Made by a program: the position numbers and the translations under genes | From: Cupriavidus malaysiensis | Lineage (GTDB): Bacteria > Pseudomonadota > Gammaproteobacteria > Burkholderiales > Burkholderiaceae | Length of the DNA: 64,000 nt | Assembly (NCBI RefSeq): GCF_001854325.1 | Contig: NZ_CP017754.1 | Coordinates: 3,162,001 to 3,226,000, forward strand | Reading direction: 5' to 3' | Shown here: positions 62,645 through 64,000 of the stretch, in pieces | Layout of the letters: each line of letters begins with the position of its first letter | Position numbering within the stretch: the stretch's first letter is position 1 | The notes under the pieces: generated by a model | Database searches by the model: none | What the model saw: the letters and a program-made list of their open reading frames with translations, nothing else | Told to the model about the DNA's origin: nothing

Positions 62645-64000
62645 TTACTTGGTCAGCACGAAGCCCTTGAGCTTGGAGAAGGCCGCGTCGAGCAGCGCCT
62701 TCTGCTGCTCGTTGTGCTTGGCGTAGTAGCCCACGGCAGGCGAGGCCGAAGCCGGGCGACCGGCGTAGCCGAGCTTCTGGCCGTCGGTCATGTTCTCCAT
62801 GATGTAGTGCTGCACGAAGAACCATGCACCCTGGTTCTGCGGCTCGTCCTGGCACCAGACGATCTCGGTCGCGCCCGGGTACTTCTTGAGCTCGGCCGCC
62901 AGTGCCTTGTGCGGGAACGGGTAGAGCTGCTCCAGGCGGATCACGGCGGTATCCGACGCGTCGCGTTCCTTGCGGGTATTGACCAGGTCGTAGTAGACCT
63001 TGCCCGAGCACAGGACCACGCGCTTGACCTTGGCGGCGTTGAGGTCGCCCTGGTCGCCGATCACGGTCTCGAAGTGGCCCTTGGCGAGGTCGGCCAGCGG
63101 CGACACCGCATCCTTGTTACGCAGCAGCGACTTCGGCGTCATGATGACCAGCGGCTTGCGGAACAGGCGGATCATCTGGCGGCGCAGCAGGTGGAAGATC
63201 TGCGCCGGCGTGGTCGGCTGGGCTACCTGCATGTTGTGGTCGGCACACAATTGCAGGAAACGCTCGATGCGCGCCGAGCTGTGTTCCGGACCCTGGCCTT
63301 CGTAGCCGTGCGGCAGCATCAGGGTCAGGCCCGAGGCGCGGCCCCACTTCACTTCGCCGGAGCTGATGAACTGGTCGATCACCACCTGGGCGCCGTTGAC
63401 GAAGTCGCCGAACTGGGCCTCCCAGATCACCAGGGCGTTCGGCTCGGCGGTCGAGTAACCATATTCGAAGCCCAGCACTGCCTCTTCGGACAGCACGGAG
63501 TCGATCACGGTGAACGGGGCCTGGCCTTCCGAGACGTTCTGCAGCGGCACGTAGGAACCGGCATCCCAGCGCTCACGGTTCTGGTCGTGCAGCACGGCGT
63601 GGCGGTGGGTGAAAGTGCCACGGCCGGCGTCCTGGCCGGTGATGCGCACGGCGTAGCCCGAGGCCACCAGCGAGGCGAAGGCCAGGTGCTCACCCATGCC
63701 CCAGTCCAGCGACTGGTCGCCACGGCCCATGTTGGCGCGGTCCTTGATCACCTTCTCCACCAGCGGGTGCAGCTTCAGGTGCTCGGGGATGGTGGTGATA
63801 CGCTCGGCCAGGCGCTTGAGCTCGGTCACCGGCACGGCGGTGTCGGCGGCGTCGGTCCACTTGCGGTTCAGGAAGGGGATCCAATCCACCGCGAACTTGT
63901 TCTTGAAGTTCGACAGCACCGGGTCGACGGTCAGCTTGCCCGCATCCATGGCGGCACGGTATTCCTTAACCAGCTGGTCGCCGAACTCGCCGCCGGTCAG
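62645..64000 (-). CDS. odhA: 2-oxoglutarate dehydrogenase E1 component (C-terminal part, cut by window edge)
   Basis: The minus-strand frame is open to the last base of the window, so the 5' part is missing. About 450 C-terminal residues are visible, including GMGEHLAFASL, HRHAVLHDQNRERWDAG and FEYGYSTAEPNALVIWEAQFGDF. MLPHGYEGQGPEHSSARIERFLQLCADHNMQV and QLYPFPHKAL are E1o-specific. Thiamine-diphosphate enzyme feeding odhB; 92 bp separate the two genes. Confidence 0.96.
   Translation of the reverse strand: MTGGEFGDQLVKEYRAAMDAGKLTVDPVLSNFKNKFAVDWIPFLNRKWTDAADTAVPVTELKRLAERITTIPEHLKLHPLVEKVIKDRANMGRGDQSLDWGMGEHLAFASLVASGYAVRITGQDAGRGTFTHRHAVLHDQNRERWDAGSYVPLQNVSEGQAPFTVIDSVLSEEAVLGFEYGYSTAEPNALVIWEAQFGDFVNGAQVVIDQFISSGEVKWGRASGLTLMLPHGYEGQGPEHSSARIERFLQLCADHNMQVAQPTTPAQIFHLLRRQMIRLFRKPLVIMTPKSLLRNKDAVSPLADLAKGHFETVIGDQGDLNAAKVKRVVLCSGKVYYDLVNTRKERDASDTAVIRLEQLYPFPHKALAAELKKYPGATEIVWCQDEPQNQGAWFFVQHYIMENMTDGQKLGYAGRPASASPAVGYYAKHNEQQKALLDAAFSKLKGFVLTK

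Noticed and set aside
1..64000. Mobile element, CRISPR array, prophage or toxin-antitoxin system
   Set aside because: I looked for transposase, integrase, regularly spaced repeats and toxin-antitoxin pairs and saw none; gene order is core-like throughout.

Overview
The window is about 64 kb of GC-rich (mid-60s percent by eye) chromosomal DNA from a beta-proteobacterium, most likely Burkholderiaceae and close to Cupriavidus or Ralstonia. That placement is inferred from the protein sequences and gene orders: aminotransferase-hom-thrC-moeA-moaD-moaE, rpsF-priB-rpsR-rplI-dnaB, rimP-nusA-infB-rbfA-truB, fnr beside ccoGPQON and ccoSI, and odhA-odhB-lpdA. Nearly everything is core genome. I see no insertion sequence, prophage, CRISPR array, rRNA operon or genomic-island signature.

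Layout. 1-8 kb: the 3' part of an alpha/beta hydrolase, then a minus-strand run for alanine and threonine synthesis (aminotransferase, hom, thrC) and molybdopterin synthesis (moeA, moaD, moaE), ending in the fluoride channel gene crcB. 7.8-12.2 kb (plus): an Mth938-like protein, a Bcp peroxiredoxin, a candidate small RNA, a PIN-PhoH ATPase, a secreted protein and an NlpC/P60 lipoprotein. 12.3-17.3 kb (minus): phosphate transport (DUF47 plus PiT), dnaB, and the rpsF-priB-rpsR-rplI operon with a clear sigma-70 promoter. 17.3-25.7 kb: asparaginase, lexA behind two SOS boxes, a diguanylate cyclase, tRNA-His, several very small proteins, dus, a candidate small RNA and an FMN reductase. 25.8-29.7 kb: an acyl-CoA hydratase/hydrolase, a chemoreceptor and a sterol-desaturase-like hydroxylase. 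29.8-36.8 kb: typA, then a MarR-controlled tripartite multidrug efflux operon.

36.8-38 kb holds two minus-strand genes, one unknown and one GreA/Rnk-like. 38.4-47.8 kb is the translation and transcription block truB, rbfA, infB, nusA, rimP, then rluB with very long low-complexity tails, and scpB. 48.4-58.3 kb is the high-affinity cbb3 oxidase cluster: a TauE/SafE-like membrane protein, fnr, a small membrane protein, fixH-like, ccoG, ccoP, ccoQ, ccoO, ccoN, ccoS and ccoI. FNR-type boxes lie in front of ccoN and ccoI, so the regulator gene sits among its probable targets. 58.5-64 kb has zapE, then lpdA, odhB and odhA (cut by the window edge) of the 2-oxoglutarate dehydrogenase complex.

No clearly novel multi-gene system is visible. 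The most useful leads are short: two candidate small RNAs with their own promoter and terminator (about 8894-9034 and 24598-24667), a 56-codon gene directly behind lexA, an uncharacterised two-helix membrane protein inside the cbb3 cluster, a palindromic operator on the MarR promoter, and several small proteins of unknown function.
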